This document shows, piece after piece, positions 53,553 through 62,891 of a DNA stretch of 64,000 nucleotides (positions are counted from its first letter, which is position 1; each line of letters opens with the position of its first letter). A program made the position numbers and the translations under genes. The DNA comes from Carboxylicivirga taeanensis (GTDB lineage Bacteria > Bacteroidota > Bacteroidia > Bacteroidales > Marinilabiliaceae): positions 1-64,000 of the forward strand of contig NZ_JBPUSJ010000009.1 in NCBI RefSeq assembly GCF_051851475.1, read 5' to 3'. The notes under the pieces were generated by a model, which was given only the letters and a program-made list of their open reading frames with translations, searched no databases and was not told where the DNA came from.

Positions 53553-55256
53553 CTAGTTACTCTCAATCACATGCCCTTTACCGCGATAAAGGTCAATCTC
53601 ACCATCGAGGAGCACAGCAATAACCGTCATCTTATTATCTAACACCTTTTCTGGCAGATCGATATAAGCAATACCCGGAACCGCACTCCAATACTGCTTA
53701 CCGATAATCTTGTGGCTTAATTTTGTACCATTTCCAACGACCCAAATACGGTTAATTTTATTTTTTAAGCCTCGAACGACAAGTGGTCCGTTATTCTTAC
53801 CATCTACCATCAGGTATAAAATATTCTTATCTTTTGATAATGCCGTCGGACCATTATAGTGTCCGGCAGGAATAGGTGATGTCATATCCGCCAGGGCCAC
53901 CTTGTGCTTTTCAGCCCAATCGGCATCCTTTTTAACCGAAGCCAGCTCAAACTCGTTCAGTTCTTTTGAAGGCTCTGTCAGCTTGATAGTTTTTTTCAAA
54001 TCAACAGCAATCACTGTTACAGTCGGGTCACAAAGCTCACTATCCATTTCAATAGATAGCAGGTTATTATCGAAAGTATGCGCCAATGACTTATCTGTCC
54101 CTACTACGCGCACATTTTTAACCTCACCATCCAAACCATTTACCAACACTGGCTGGTTAGGCTGTCTGTCGAGGTACAGGAATAATGTTTTGCGATCTTT
54201 TGATAAGGCAGTTGGTCCGTTGTAGTGCTTACCATCAATACCGGCCACTGTACCATAAATGGCCTCATCGTGTTTAGAGGTCCAGCGTCCAAATTCCTTA
54301 AGGATATTCACCTGCGGCTCTGGAATAGTTCCATCGGCATGAGGACCAACATCGAGCAGTAAGTTACCTCCCATGCTGATGCAATCCACAAAAATACGAA
54401 TTAACTGATATGGTGTTTTATAGTTATGATCGTTGTGCTGATAGCCCCAAGAATCGTTCATTGTCATACACAACTCCCAATAAGGATTGTTTGGCTTGTT
54501 GATTGGCACCCCTTGCTCAGGTGTGTCATAATCGCCGTAGCCTTGCAGTCGACTGTTGAGAATGATGTTTTTATTGTATTTCAGCATTAGCTCACGCAGC
54601 TGCTTTGATTTCCACTCCTCAGCAGTATGCTCCCAATCACCATCAAACCAGTATAAGTCAGGATTAAAACGAGAAGACAGTTCATTCATTTGAGCAAAAT
54701 AGAAGTCGGTGAAACGGTTCCAACGCTGCTCATCGTTCTCGTAACGATTTTCATTACGCAAATGAGCCGGGTAGTCTGGGTATGACCAGTCAATCAGCGA
54801 ATAGTACAATCCCACTTTCAGGTTTTCCTCTCTCAAGGCGTCGACGAAAGGAGCCACAATATCACGGCCGGCAGGTGTGTCATCCACGGTATTGTAATGG
54901 TCTGTTTCTGAATCCCACAGTGCCACACCATCGTGATGTTTAGTGGTTAGAACAGCATATTTAGCCCCGCTCTCCTTAAAAAGTTTTGCCCATTGGTCTG
55001 GCTGATAGTTAGCAGCAGTAAAACCATTCAACTGCTTCATGTAATCTTTGTAATTGATATAGCCGTTAAAAAACGACCAGGATTCATCAATTCCGTTAAC
55101 GGCATAGATTCCATAATGGACAAAAATGCCCAACTTAGCATCTTTAAACCACTCCATTCGCTTTGCTTTCGCTTTATCGCTTTCGTTGCCTGAGCTCTGC
55201 GCACTAATACCTGTGGCCAGCAGAAGAGATAAAACAACTAATAAGTACTTTTTCAT
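53553..55256 (-). CDS. Alpha-L-fucosidase, glycoside hydrolase family 29, with duplicated C-terminal module
   Basis: The protein has 567 residues with a signal peptide (about 1-19). The GH29 barrel (about 30-335) shows KLGIFVHYGIYAV, TTKHHDGVALWDS (His107-His108), DIVAPFVDALREENLKVGLYYS and the nucleophile Asp205 (LYWFDGDWEH). It removes terminal alpha-fucose by a retaining mechanism. The C-terminal third contains two copies of a beta module: 344-419 and 466-550, both beginning HYNGPTALSKD and continuing with a VNGLDG/VRGLKN and RVVG/WVVG pattern. The two copies flank an extended linker. It is followed, after a hairpin, by nothing on the same strand, and it is preceded by the CBM9-like gene, suggesting a shared glycan target. 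Confidence 0.94.
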   Translation of the reverse strand: MKKYLLVVLSLLLATGISAQSSGNESDKAKAKRMEWFKDAKLGIFVHYGIYAVNGIDESWSFFNGYINYKDYMKQLNGFTAANYQPDQWAKLFKESGAKYAVLTTKHHDGVALWDSETDHYNTVDDTPAGRDIVAPFVDALREENLKVGLYYSLIDWSYPDYPAHLRNENRYENDEQRWNRFTDFYFAQMNELSSRFNPDLYWFDGDWEHTAEEWKSKQLRELMLKYNKNIILNSRLQGYGDYDTPEQGVPINKPNNPYWELCMTMNDSWGYQHNDHNYKTPYQLIRIFVDCISMGGNLLLDVGPHADGTIPEPQVNILKEFGRWTSKHDEAIYGTVAGIDGKHYNGPTALSKDRKTLFLYLDRQPNQPVLVNGLDGEVKNVRVVGTDKSLAHTFDNNLLSIEMDSELCDPTVTVIAVDLKKTIKLTEPSKELNEFELASVKKDADWAEKHKVALADMTSPIPAGHYNGPTALSKDKNILYLMVDGKNNGPLVVRGLKNKINRIWVVGNGTKLSHKIIGKQYWSAVPGIAYIDLPEKVLDNKMTVIAVLLDGEIDLYRGKGHVIESN

Positions 55257-55441
55257 ATGATTATAATTTATTTTAATGGCTATATGAAACTCCTAAAAAT
55301 ATTAACTCATCCTACTCTGTGTCAAATGAACTAATGAATTTTATAAGGTCGTTTCATTTGTTCAGCTTTATTTTTCAATGATGTCCAGAAATTTACAGCC
55401 AACCAATAAATGTTATCAGTCAGAGTTAAAAGAGCTGATTA

Positions 55442-56539
55442 TCATTTATTTGTTTTCCAGGTACGTCTTTCATTATTAATATGCCACTGACTTTTGCTAT
55501 CTGAATGTGAAGCAATCGCTTCAAAAAGGGAACTTGTGGACTCCAGCCGCTGTATGTATTTATAATTACCAGCCACCACATTATTTAGCTGTTCCAAACT
55601 ATTGGCATACACACCAGTTTTACTTTTATACCTTCTTTGAGCATAGTAAAGGGTGTACAATTCCCACTTCACCAGCTCATCCTGATGGAAGATAAACTCA
55701 TCAGTGCCTTCTCCAACCAAGGCATCTGAAAATTGTATGAATCCCCAGGTTTCTGGCCGATGCATATCGATGACTCCCTGCGGGGACCATACCCAATTAT
55801 TTTCCGGGAACGATTTTCCGGTTTCGGGGTTTAGTTTCTTCTTGTACTGCCCATCCACTACTTGGTGCTGCCACTGAACACGGCTAAAGTTAATGCGCCA
55901 CTGATTTCCGCCCTTAGCCTCTACTCCACCGCAGTACTCATGCAGTGCTTTAAGCGGGAAAGCGATTTCTACAAACCATCCTTCATCCTCATCGTTAGGC
56001 TGGTTGATAGTGCCTTTTAGACTTACCGCTGATTGCAAACCATTTATGTCCCAGTTGTTAATTGGAGGGCCTCCATCGGTATACGGTTTTGCCAAAAGTA
56101 AATCCCACACAGTATTAAAAGCATTCATCTCAAACTCGTAGTAGCCGTGCGTATCACCATCCGGATCGATAAAAACCTCAAAATCATTATCGTAGTAAAT
56201 CACCGCATCACGTTGGGTAATAGTCGCCCACAAATGCGGTTCCTCGAGAAATGCACCCACGTACAAGTACTCATCATCCCATAGCATTTTTGCACGGGTT
56301 GGGTAGCTTGGCTGTGGTTTTTTATCGCCTTCAATATCAACGAATAAATCGGTCCACTCAGCTTTTTGCCACGCTTCCTCATCTAGCTCTCCATCAACAT
56401 TGATGGGCTGAGCTGCGCGATAGCAGATGTACTGTTTAGGAGCGAAAGCCGGCAAGTCCAACTGGCCTGCTTCTCCAGTTTCCTTTGAATTACAGGCAGC
56501 TAATAGTACCAGTAGTAAAATAGGAATTATTTTTTTCAT
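55442..56539 (-). CDS. CBM9-like (carbohydrate-binding family 9-like) lipoprotein
   Basis: The protein has 365 residues. A lipoprotein signal ends LLAAC (Cys16). The CBM9-like DOMON beta sandwich (about 45-255) shows INVDGELDEEAWQKAEW, AKMLWDDEYLYVGAFLEEPHLWATIT, NDFEVFIDPDGDTHGYYEFEMNAFNTVWDL, GWFVEIAFPLKAL and NQWRINFSRVQW, the standard segments of the family. The C-terminal roughly 90 residues are helical. It probably binds glycan ends at the outer membrane. It stands between GH29 (downstream) and GH20 (upstream) on the same strand, with gaps of 185 and 98 bases, so a common fucosylated/N-acetylated glycan substrate is plausible. Confidence 0.88.
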   Translation of the reverse strand: MKKIIPILLLVLLAACNSKETGEAGQLDLPAFAPKQYICYRAAQPINVDGELDEEAWQKAEWTDLFVDIEGDKKPQPSYPTRAKMLWDDEYLYVGAFLEEPHLWATITQRDAVIYYDNDFEVFIDPDGDTHGYYEFEMNAFNTVWDLLLAKPYTDGGPPINNWDINGLQSAVSLKGTINQPNDEDEGWFVEIAFPLKALHEYCGGVEAKGGNQWRINFSRVQWQHQVVDGQYKKKLNPETGKSFPENNWVWSPQGVIDMHRPETWGFIQFSDALVGEGTDEFIFHQDELVKWELYTLYYAQRRYKSKTGVYANSLEQLNNVVAGNYKYIQRLESTSSLFEAIASHSDSKSQWHINNERRTWKTNK

Positions 56540-56637
56540 GCTCTACATTTATTCTCCTTTTGCAATTATCGACCTTCAACATCGGGAGAAATCCAACCTT
56601 CATATTTAAGTATTTCAATTATTACCCCAATACTGTA

Positions 56638-58896
56638 TTAATGGAATAACTCATTGGTGTTCACTTTTCGTTTTTCCCCTCCAGGCACTTGAACAAATAC
56701 TTCCTGAACGGCACCACCGCCAATCTGACAATAAATTAACCGTAAGGAGTGTAAACCTGCTTTTAGAGCTACCGCGCCCTTACGTACGTTGGGTCCATGG
56801 CTCGGCCCATTATCAACAATCAGCTCCCCATTAATATACAACTGATCCCCATCGTCAGAATTTGTATAAAAAGTATACACGCCGTCTTTTTCTGCATTAA
56901 AGTAGCCATCAAAAACCAAGGCGTAATTCTCCTGTCCTTTATACTGCCCTAAACCAAAATCATCGGCTCTGAACTCAACATCTGGTTTTTGTGCAACGGG
57001 CACCTCCTCACACTTCCAGTAGCGGCCGTCATAAAACTTTTTCATTAAGCCTAACTGCGCCTCTACCTTTTGTGCTTCAGCAAGCTTTTGCTTTTCAAAC
57101 TCCACGGTATAAATCTTACTAAAAACGTTTCCTTTGTAGCTTCTGAACTTAACGGTACACGATTCTTCAATTGTAACCTCGGCCGTATATTTGTCCGATT
57201 CCGGTGTTGGCGCAGAACCATCAGTGGTATAATAAATATCCATTTCAGCCTCCGGGATATTGATCCGGAGCACTCCTTGATCGGTAAAGACCTGTTTTTC
57301 GTCGAACCCGGTTAGTTCAGGCAAGTGATAAAAAAGATCCTGAGCTTCAAAATAGTTATAGTGGGTTTTTAGGCGTTGCTCAAACGAGGCCAAATCCTTC
57401 AGACTCTTATCTGTCCAACCAGTTTCGGCAAGAGCCAACATGCGAGGCAGCACCTGATAGTACAGACGCTTGGTGTTAGGAATGCCTTCAGTCCACACAT
57501 TACCCTGCACCCCAATAATGTGCTTGGCCATTGACGGTGTGAACCCCTCAGGAACGGGCTCGAAATTATACACCTTACTGGTAGGTGTTGCCGCATAAGT
57601 GAAATCAAAGTAATACTCAAAATCAGGTGTTACAATTACATCGTTGCCATTTTCGGCAGCTCCACTAATGGTATTAGGCGCCCAGTTTCGCCACCACATA
57701 ACGGTTGAATGCTTGCTTACGCCTCCTTCAACAATTTCGTCCCAACCCAAAAGCTGTTTGCCTTTACCGGCCAAGAACGCCTCTATCTGATGATTGAAAT
57801 GCGACTGCAGTTCATGCTCATTTTTCAGCTGGGCTTTCTTAATAGCTGCCTGACATTTAGAGCATTTCTTCCACTCATCTTTATTCACTTCATCGCCACC
57901 AATGTGAATGTATTTTGAAGGAAATAATTCGGCCACTTCACTCAACACATTCTCAATGAATTCATAAGTTGTTTCCTCTCCTAAACAAGCTGGGTAAGAA
58001 AAATGCGTACCCCAACCAGCCTTACCTGTACACGACAAATATGGGTAGTTTTCGATGGCCGCCTTGAAGTGTCCGGGAATGTCAATTTCCGGAATAATTT
58101 CAATATTGCGCTGAGCACAGTACTGTATCAAATCTCGAATATCGTCCTTGGTATAAAAACCACCGTATAGCTTTTGCCCATCAATGGTTTTATAATGTTT
58201 TTCAGGGATGATAAAGGTAGCATCTACTTCGGCTCGCTCCATACAGGTACTATCCTGACCATTGTGTTCGCGCCAGGCACCTTTCTCGGTTAGTAAAGGG
58301 TATTTATCAATTTGCAATCGCCACCCCTGATCATCGGTCAGGTGCAGGTGGAGCTTATTAAACTTGTAGTATACCATTTGATCAACCATCTGCTTTACCT
58401 CATCGAGCGTAAAGAAATGGCGCGACACATCCAGATGCATTCCTCGATATGCAAACCGTGGTTCATCATTAATTACACAGCATCTTAACTGAACGGCGTC
58501 TGAGCTCCTCAACGGCAACATCTGCAAAAAAGTTTGAAATCCATTTAACCAGCCCGCCCGGGAGGCACTATGAATAAGAATAGAATCCTTTTGCACACTT
58601 AACTGATACGCTTCCGGTCCATATTTGGGGTCGTGCACCAACACCAATGGAATGGCGGATTCTTCTGAATTAAACTGAAGCCCCTCTCTATTTTGTTGTG
58701 ATTCGAACAAATTTCGCAGTGCTTGCCCATCCGGATGCTCACTTTGAATAGTTATTCCACTACCTATAGTTAGGTATTCTTCCTGATAAATTAACTCGTT
58801 TGGCTGCGGTATAATATCATACTTGTCAACGAAAATTACATCCTGACAACTCACCAAGGTCAAAAAAAATGATAATGTAAATAGTATTCTGCCCAT
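56638..58896 (-). CDS. Beta-N-acetylhexosaminidase, glycoside hydrolase family 20, with PA14-like domain
   Basis: The protein has 752 residues from MGRILFTL; a start nine codons earlier is possible. The lipoprotein signal ends LVSC (Cys17). An N-terminal GH20b domain (about 25-145) precedes the catalytic barrel (about 147-500) with RGMHLDVSRHFFTLDEVKQMVD, NKLHLHLTDDQGWR and the acid pair Asp335-Glu336 (HIGGDEVNKDEW). In GH20 the substrate acetamido group serves as nucleophile. A chitobiase-type C-terminal segment (about 552-590, IYYTTDGSAPTPES) and a PA14-like beta domain (about 615-742, GVYTFYTNSDDGDQLYING) follow. It trims terminal GlcNAc or GalNAc at the cell surface or periplasm. Confidence 0.95.
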   Translation of the reverse strand: MGRILFTLSFFLTLVSCQDVIFVDKYDIIPQPNELIYQEEYLTIGSGITIQSEHPDGQALRNLFESQQNREGLQFNSEESAIPLVLVHDPKYGPEAYQLSVQKDSILIHSASRAGWLNGFQTFLQMLPLRSSDAVQLRCCVINDEPRFAYRGMHLDVSRHFFTLDEVKQMVDQMVYYKFNKLHLHLTDDQGWRLQIDKYPLLTEKGAWREHNGQDSTCMERAEVDATFIIPEKHYKTIDGQKLYGGFYTKDDIRDLIQYCAQRNIEIIPEIDIPGHFKAAIENYPYLSCTGKAGWGTHFSYPACLGEETTYEFIENVLSEVAELFPSKYIHIGGDEVNKDEWKKCSKCQAAIKKAQLKNEHELQSHFNHQIEAFLAGKGKQLLGWDEIVEGGVSKHSTVMWWRNWAPNTISGAAENGNDVIVTPDFEYYFDFTYAATPTSKVYNFEPVPEGFTPSMAKHIIGVQGNVWTEGIPNTKRLYYQVLPRMLALAETGWTDKSLKDLASFEQRLKTHYNYFEAQDLFYHLPELTGFDEKQVFTDQGVLRINIPEAEMDIYYTTDGSAPTPESDKYTAEVTIEESCTVKFRSYKGNVFSKIYTVEFEKQKLAEAQKVEAQLGLMKKFYDGRYWKCEEVPVAQKPDVEFRADDFGLGQYKGQENYALVFDGYFNAEKDGVYTFYTNSDDGDQLYINGELIVDNGPSHGPNVRKGAVALKAGLHSLRLIYCQIGGGAVQEVFVQVPGGEKRKVNTNELFH

Positions 58897-59109
58897 TATA
58901 TTCTGTAATAAGTTATGCAACAAAATTACTAAGCCACTTACAATGCTGCTTCGTTCAATTGTTCTGAAAGGGTTGATAAATGTTCCTACACCCCCACTTT
59001 TATCTGATAGTTTGGCAAATACATCTCATAAATAAGACAGCGCCTGGTTTACCCGGCAAAAGTGCTTCTGAAAAAAATTAAAAAGAAGCGAAAAAAATGG
59101 CTTTAGAGA

Positions 59110-59140
59110 TTTGTCAACTTTAGAAAAAGTTTTACTTTTG
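59110..59140 (+). promoter_or_regulatory. Bacteroidota-type promoter of the tRNA pair
   Basis: TTTG (59110-59113) and TACTTTTG (59133-59140), spaced by 19 bases, lie about 45 bases before the first tRNA. Confidence 0.82.
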
Positions 59141-59184
59141 CAGCGCTGTTGAGAAAAACAGACACCTGTTAAACGAACAGGCAT

Positions 59185-59257
<73 letters not shown>

Positions 59258-59315
59258 CAGGGTTTAATAGTAATTAAAATTGAATGTGATTCTGCGGTCT
59301 GTTCAATTTTAGTTT

Positions 59316-59387
59316 GCCGATGTAGCTCAGGGGTAGAGCGCTTCCTTGGTAAGGAAGAGGTCACGAGTTCAATTCTCGTCATTGGCT
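59316..59387 (+). tRNA. tRNA-Thr (anticodon GGT)
   Basis: A 72-base cloverleaf. The acceptor GCCGATG pairs with CATTGGC (one G-T pair), the anticodon loop is TTGGTAA within a CTTCC/GGAAG stem, and the T arm is ACGAGTTCAATTCTCGT. CCA is not encoded. It is co-transcribed with the tRNA-Gly 58 bases upstream. Confidence 0.93.
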
Positions 59388-59393
59388 CTGCAA

Positions 59394-59428
59394 AGAGGGT
59401 AATCATAACGATTGCCCTCTTTTTTTTG
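59394..59428 (+). terminator. Terminator after the tRNA pair
   Basis: AGAGGGTAATC / GATTGCCCTCT (59394-59404, 59410-59420, one mismatch) followed by nine T. It also sits just past the stop of the convergent DoxX gene. Confidence 0.9.
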
Positions 59429-59437
59429 TTACCTACG

Positions 59438-59869
59438 CTACGCCTTATTCACAACAGCTTCATCAATACTATATCTCCCGGGTCCTTTACTGAATATCAC
59501 AAACAACATTATGAGGAAATAAAATGGGACCTGAAACCCATTTTCTGAGGCTGAAAATCCGTTTCCCATGTGTACGGTTAAAATTGCTATCAGCATTATA
59601 AACATCAGTGGAATACTTATATAGCGGGTTAATAACCCTAGCATCAGAAAGAAAAAGCCGATAAACTCGAAAGTGGCGACTAATAACACACTTACGGTTG
59701 GCAAAGGAATATTTAAAGTCGCGAACCATTCGGCAGTGCCTCGAATGTTATCAAACTTTTTAACTGCCGGCTCAAAAAAGCCAAAGGCCAATGTTAGCCG
59801 CATAACCAGTAGCGCCCAGTCCCCTGTGCTGGAAGCTGCCGTGTTAACAAAATTGATTAATTTTTTCAT
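59438..59869 (-). CDS. DoxX family membrane protein
   Basis: The protein has 143 residues. Four hydrophobic helices of the DoxX family are visible: about 15-35 (DWALLVMRLTLAFGFFEPAV), 55-75 (TVSVLLVATFEFIGFFFLML), 82-100 (YISIPLMFIMLIAILTVHM) and 112-130 (VPFYFLIMLFVIFSK). The signature RLTLAFGFFEPAVKKFDN and the GRYSIDE end are typical. DoxX proteins of this kind are integral inner-membrane proteins linked to oxidative stress or quinone-dependent redox in some bacteria; the activity here is unknown. It is a single-gene unit facing the tRNAs, with a 758-base gap upstream to the antiporter gene. Confidence 0.92.
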   Translation of the reverse strand: MKKLINFVNTAASSTGDWALLVMRLTLAFGFFEPAVKKFDNIRGTAEWFATLNIPLPTVSVLLVATFEFIGFFFLMLGLLTRYISIPLMFIMLIAILTVHMGNGFSASENGFQVPFYFLIMLFVIFSKGPGRYSIDEAVVNKA

Positions 59870-60627
59870 ACATTCAGATTTAGTTAATATTTAGTTGACG
59901 ACAGGTTGGTTTGGTAATTACACATTGCCTAAGATATAATTAATATTCTTTTGTCAACTAACAAATAGCAAAAAAATATGTCAAACATACCTCTCGTAAT
60001 ATTTCATTATCAGAAGACAGCACAATGCAATAAGGGCGATACAAGTTATACACAACACCATTATCTCACATTTATTTTGTTCAACACATTTGTAAAATAT
60101 CCCCTCAGGTGACTATCCCGACTAAGATATCGGCCGCATACACTCGATGCTCATCCTCCTGACAAATGTTACAATGAGCAAGTGCGGTTATAAAGCATGG
60201 CTTTTTAGTAAATATGTATGAAAGACCACTGCAATTCCAATTTATCTTACCCTGATGCCGCAGCATTGATTAGAACAAATCAAAAGCCTTGAACCATCAA
60301 CCACAGCGTCCTACACGTCAAACTTGCGAAACAGGCCCATTGGCAATGTCCTCTAATATGCCTGTCTCAACAACAAAATCAACTTTCATAACGGAAAAAG
60401 CCGCTCCTCCTACTCTTTTCATGTTCTACCAGGTGCCAACTAACCTGTTATCCTGTGCAGCACATGCAAACAGCTAAACTAACTTTCAAGCTACAAGCCT
60501 GTAAATAAAAGGTGAATGCATCGTTAGCAATCATTTATATACCCTTTTACGACAATTAGTTTTCGATTTTAAACAATGGATCGAAAGCATTTTAATAATT
60601 TTGTGCCGCAAAGCAAAAACCACATTA
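59870..60627. other. Long intergenic region, nothing certain
   Basis: These 758 bases lie between the DoxX and antiporter genes. TAATTTTG at 60596-60603 fits the -7 box for the antiporter gene, though a TTTG partner is not obvious. On the minus strand, about 60220-60460 gives protein-like peptide segments in one frame, interrupted by several stops; this could be a decayed gene or chance. No tRNA or known RNA was recognised. Confidence 0.35.
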
Positions 60628-61911
60628 ATGAAAAACCAAAGTTTTAAAGCGCTATTACCAATAGTTGCGTTTCTTATTATGTACCTTGTTCCGGGATGGA
60701 TAAGCGGTGATTTTTACAAGCTCCCCATCCTGATTCCATTTCTTATAGCGGCACTGATTGCCACACTAGTAGCCCCTGGTAAAAAGACCGTTCAAAAAGT
60801 TGATGTCTTTACCAAAGGCATGGGCGACTCTGGCATTATGCTGATGTGTGCCATTTTTTTATTGGCCGGAGCCTTTGCCAGTGTAGCAAAACAAATAGGC
60901 GCAGTAGATGCAACCGTAACAATTGGCCTTCACTTTCTACCCCAGGAAATACTTTTGGCAGGACTATTTATTATTGCCTGTTTCATCTCCCTTTCCGTTG
61001 GTACATCTGTTGGCACAGTTGTGGCATTAACACCCGTAGCTATTGGCCTGGCCGAATCAATAGAGATAAATGCAGCCATAGCTGTTGGAGCTGCCATTGG
61101 CGGAGCTATGTTTGGGGACAACCTGTCGATGATATCGGATACGACCATAGCGGCTGCCCGAACACAGCACTGCAGCATGCGCGATAAATTTAATGCGAAC
61201 ATTAAGCTGGTAATTCCCTCAGCTTTAATATCACTCATCGCCTACATTCTGTTGCCTTCTGGCAATATAGAGCAAACCGCAACCGTTGATTGGATCGACT
61301 ATTTGAAGGTAACTCCTTATCTGGCTGTATTAATAGCTGCCATAATGGGGATGAATGTATTTTTAGTGCTAACCATAGGCATACTACTTGCGGGTGGCGT
61401 TGGCTTTATTGTTGGCGACCTTACTATTTGGTCGTTCTTTTCTGCTACCAGCAAAGGGATGCTAGGTATGTCCGAAATTATTATTGTTTCGTTACTGGTA
61501 GGAGGCATAGTGGAAGTCGTTCGTGTCAACGGCGGCATTGACTACATCATCAACCACATTGGCAAACGCACTAAAAGCAGCAAGGGAGCGGAATACAGCA
61601 TCGCTCTACTGACTGGGGTTGTGAATATTTTCACGGCTAATAACACAATCGCCATTTTAATGTCGGGCCCTATTGTGAAAAAAATTGCAGATAAATTTGA
61701 TATAGAAGGAAAACGGTCTGCAAGCCTTATGGATACTGCATCGTGCTTCGTACAGGGCAGCCTGCCATATGGTGCTCAGATATTAGCAGCTGTTGGATTG
61801 GCGGGAGGTGCCTTATCGCCCTTCGACATTATGAGCTATTTATTTTACCCATATTTGATGGGACTCACAATTTTGATATCCATCGCCATAAAAAAACCCA
61901 CCCGGACGTAA
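60628..61911 (+). CDS. NhaC-family Na+/H+ antiporter
   Basis: The protein has 427 residues from MKNQSFKAL. An upstream in-frame TTG overlaps the presumed promoter and is discarded. About eleven membrane helices are seen. Family motifs are GMGDSGIMLMCAIFLLAGAFASVAK, SLSVGTSVGTVVALTPVA, the strongly conserved GGAMFGDNLSMISDTTIAAARTQHC in helix 5, and FTANNTIAILMSGP. It exchanges Na+ (or another cation) for protons across the inner membrane, aiding pH and salt balance. The stop codon lies inside the loop of the terminator shared with hflC. Its substrate specificity within the NhaC/IT superfamily cannot be fixed from sequence. Confidence 0.92.
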   Translation: MKNQSFKALLPIVAFLIMYLVPGWISGDFYKLPILIPFLIAALIATLVAPGKKTVQKVDVFTKGMGDSGIMLMCAIFLLAGAFASVAKQIGAVDATVTIGLHFLPQEILLAGLFIIACFISLSVGTSVGTVVALTPVAIGLAESIEINAAIAVGAAIGGAMFGDNLSMISDTTIAAARTQHCSMRDKFNANIKLVIPSALISLIAYILLPSGNIEQTATVDWIDYLKVTPYLAVLIAAIMGMNVFLVLTIGILLAGGVGFIVGDLTIWSFFSATSKGMLGMSEIIIVSLLVGGIVEVVRVNGGIDYIINHIGKRTKSSKGAEYSIALLTGVVNIFTANNTIAILMSGPIVKKIADKFDIEGKRSASLMDTASCFVQGSLPYGAQILAAVGLAGGALSPFDIMSYLFYPYLMGLTILISIAIKKPTRT

Positions 61912-61930
61912 GTCGGGGCAGGTTTTATTT
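61894..61930. terminator. Bidirectional terminator overlapping the antiporter 3' end
   Basis: An imperfect stem (61894-61907 with 61912-61925) has a 4-base loop that contains the TAA stop of the antiporter gene. T tracts lie on both sides: TTTTATTTTA on plus, TTTTTTTAT on minus. It should end both the antiporter and the hflK-hflC transcripts. Confidence 0.75.
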
Positions 61931-61946
61931 TATCACTTATAATTAA

Positions 61947-62891
61947 TTATTCCATGTCCTTGAGATACTTATAAAACTCGCTGTCAGTGGATAATATAAT
62001 ATGTGTCTGGTTATCAAAAGTCTTTTCATAAGTTTCCATCGACTTCACAAAACTATAGAGCTGGCGCGATTGCGCTGATTTATTGTAAGCGGCTGCGTAA
62101 ATACCAGCAGCTTCAGCGTCGGCTTTTCCTTTAATTTCCTCGGCCGTTTTATAGGCTTCTGAAACAATGGTTTTTAATTCACGATCTTTTTCTCCGTTGA
62201 TACGAGATGCTTCACCCTGGCCTTCCGACTTAAACTTATCGGCTATCCGATAGCGTTCACTCTTCATCCGCTCGTACACCTGAAGCTTTACCTTCTCCTC
62301 ATAATCAATGCGCTTAAATCGAAAATCGAGGATAACAACCCCCAATTCTTTGGCCAGTTCATTAGCCGACTCCTGAATCATATCCTGTATTTTATCACGA
62401 CCAATACTAATGGTTGTTAAACTGTCTCCAATCATTTCACCAATAATACCAGATGATACAGGCGTGCGGTTACTCGTACGCACCGCTTCCTCAATATTGT
62501 GCTTGGCAATAAAATTACGGGTTTGCCCATCCAGAATGTCATCCAGGCGAGAGTAGGCACCCCTTTCATTGTTCATTCGCTTATAGAATTGTAAGGGGTC
62601 GATTATTTGCCAACGCGCATAGGTATCCACAAAAATATATTTCTTGTCTTTAGTTGTTAACTGATTAGGGTCACCATCCCACTCCAGGTATCGCTTATCA
62701 AAGAAATGAGTTTCCTGCAGGAAGGGTAATTTAAATTTAATGCCCGGTGTGGTGATTGCATCGCCCACCGGCTTACCAAACTGTGTTACAACCACCTGCT
62801 CGGTTTCGTTAACAACGTAGGCTCCCTGAAGGACAAAAAACAGAATAATAACACTAAATACGATTAATATGATAGATTTCTTATTGCCCAT
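61947..62891 (-). CDS. hflC: Protease modulator HflC
   Basis: The protein has 314 residues from MGNKKSII; in-frame upstream codons fall within hflK. One N-terminal membrane helix (about 5-23, SIILIVFSVIILFFVLQGAY) anchors an SPFH domain (about 25-190: VNETEQVVVTQFGKPV, KRYLEWDGDPNQLTTKDKKYIFVDTYARW, IQDMIQESANELAKELGVVILDFRFKRIDYEEKV). A coiled coil (about 200-260, EGQGEASRINGEKDREL) follows. With HflK it forms a large membrane cage around FtsH and restrains its proteolysis. The start overlaps hflK's end by 11 bases, so the two are translationally coupled. Confidence 0.94.
   Translation of the reverse strand: MGNKKSIILIVFSVIILFFVLQGAYVVNETEQVVVTQFGKPVGDAITTPGIKFKLPFLQETHFFDKRYLEWDGDPNQLTTKDKKYIFVDTYARWQIIDPLQFYKRMNNERGAYSRLDDILDGQTRNFIAKHNIEEAVRTSNRTPVSSGIIGEMIGDSLTTISIGRDKIQDMIQESANELAKELGVVILDFRFKRIDYEEKVKLQVYERMKSERYRIADKFKSEGQGEASRINGEKDRELKTIVSEAYKTAEEIKGKADAEAAGIYAAAYNKSAQSRQLYSFVKSMETYEKTFDNQTHIILSTDSEFYKYLKDME

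Noticed and set aside
60289..60477. 62-codon plus-strand open frame before the antiporter gene
   Set aside because: Composition looks like a shadow of the minus-strand frame in the same place; no start context or homology seen.
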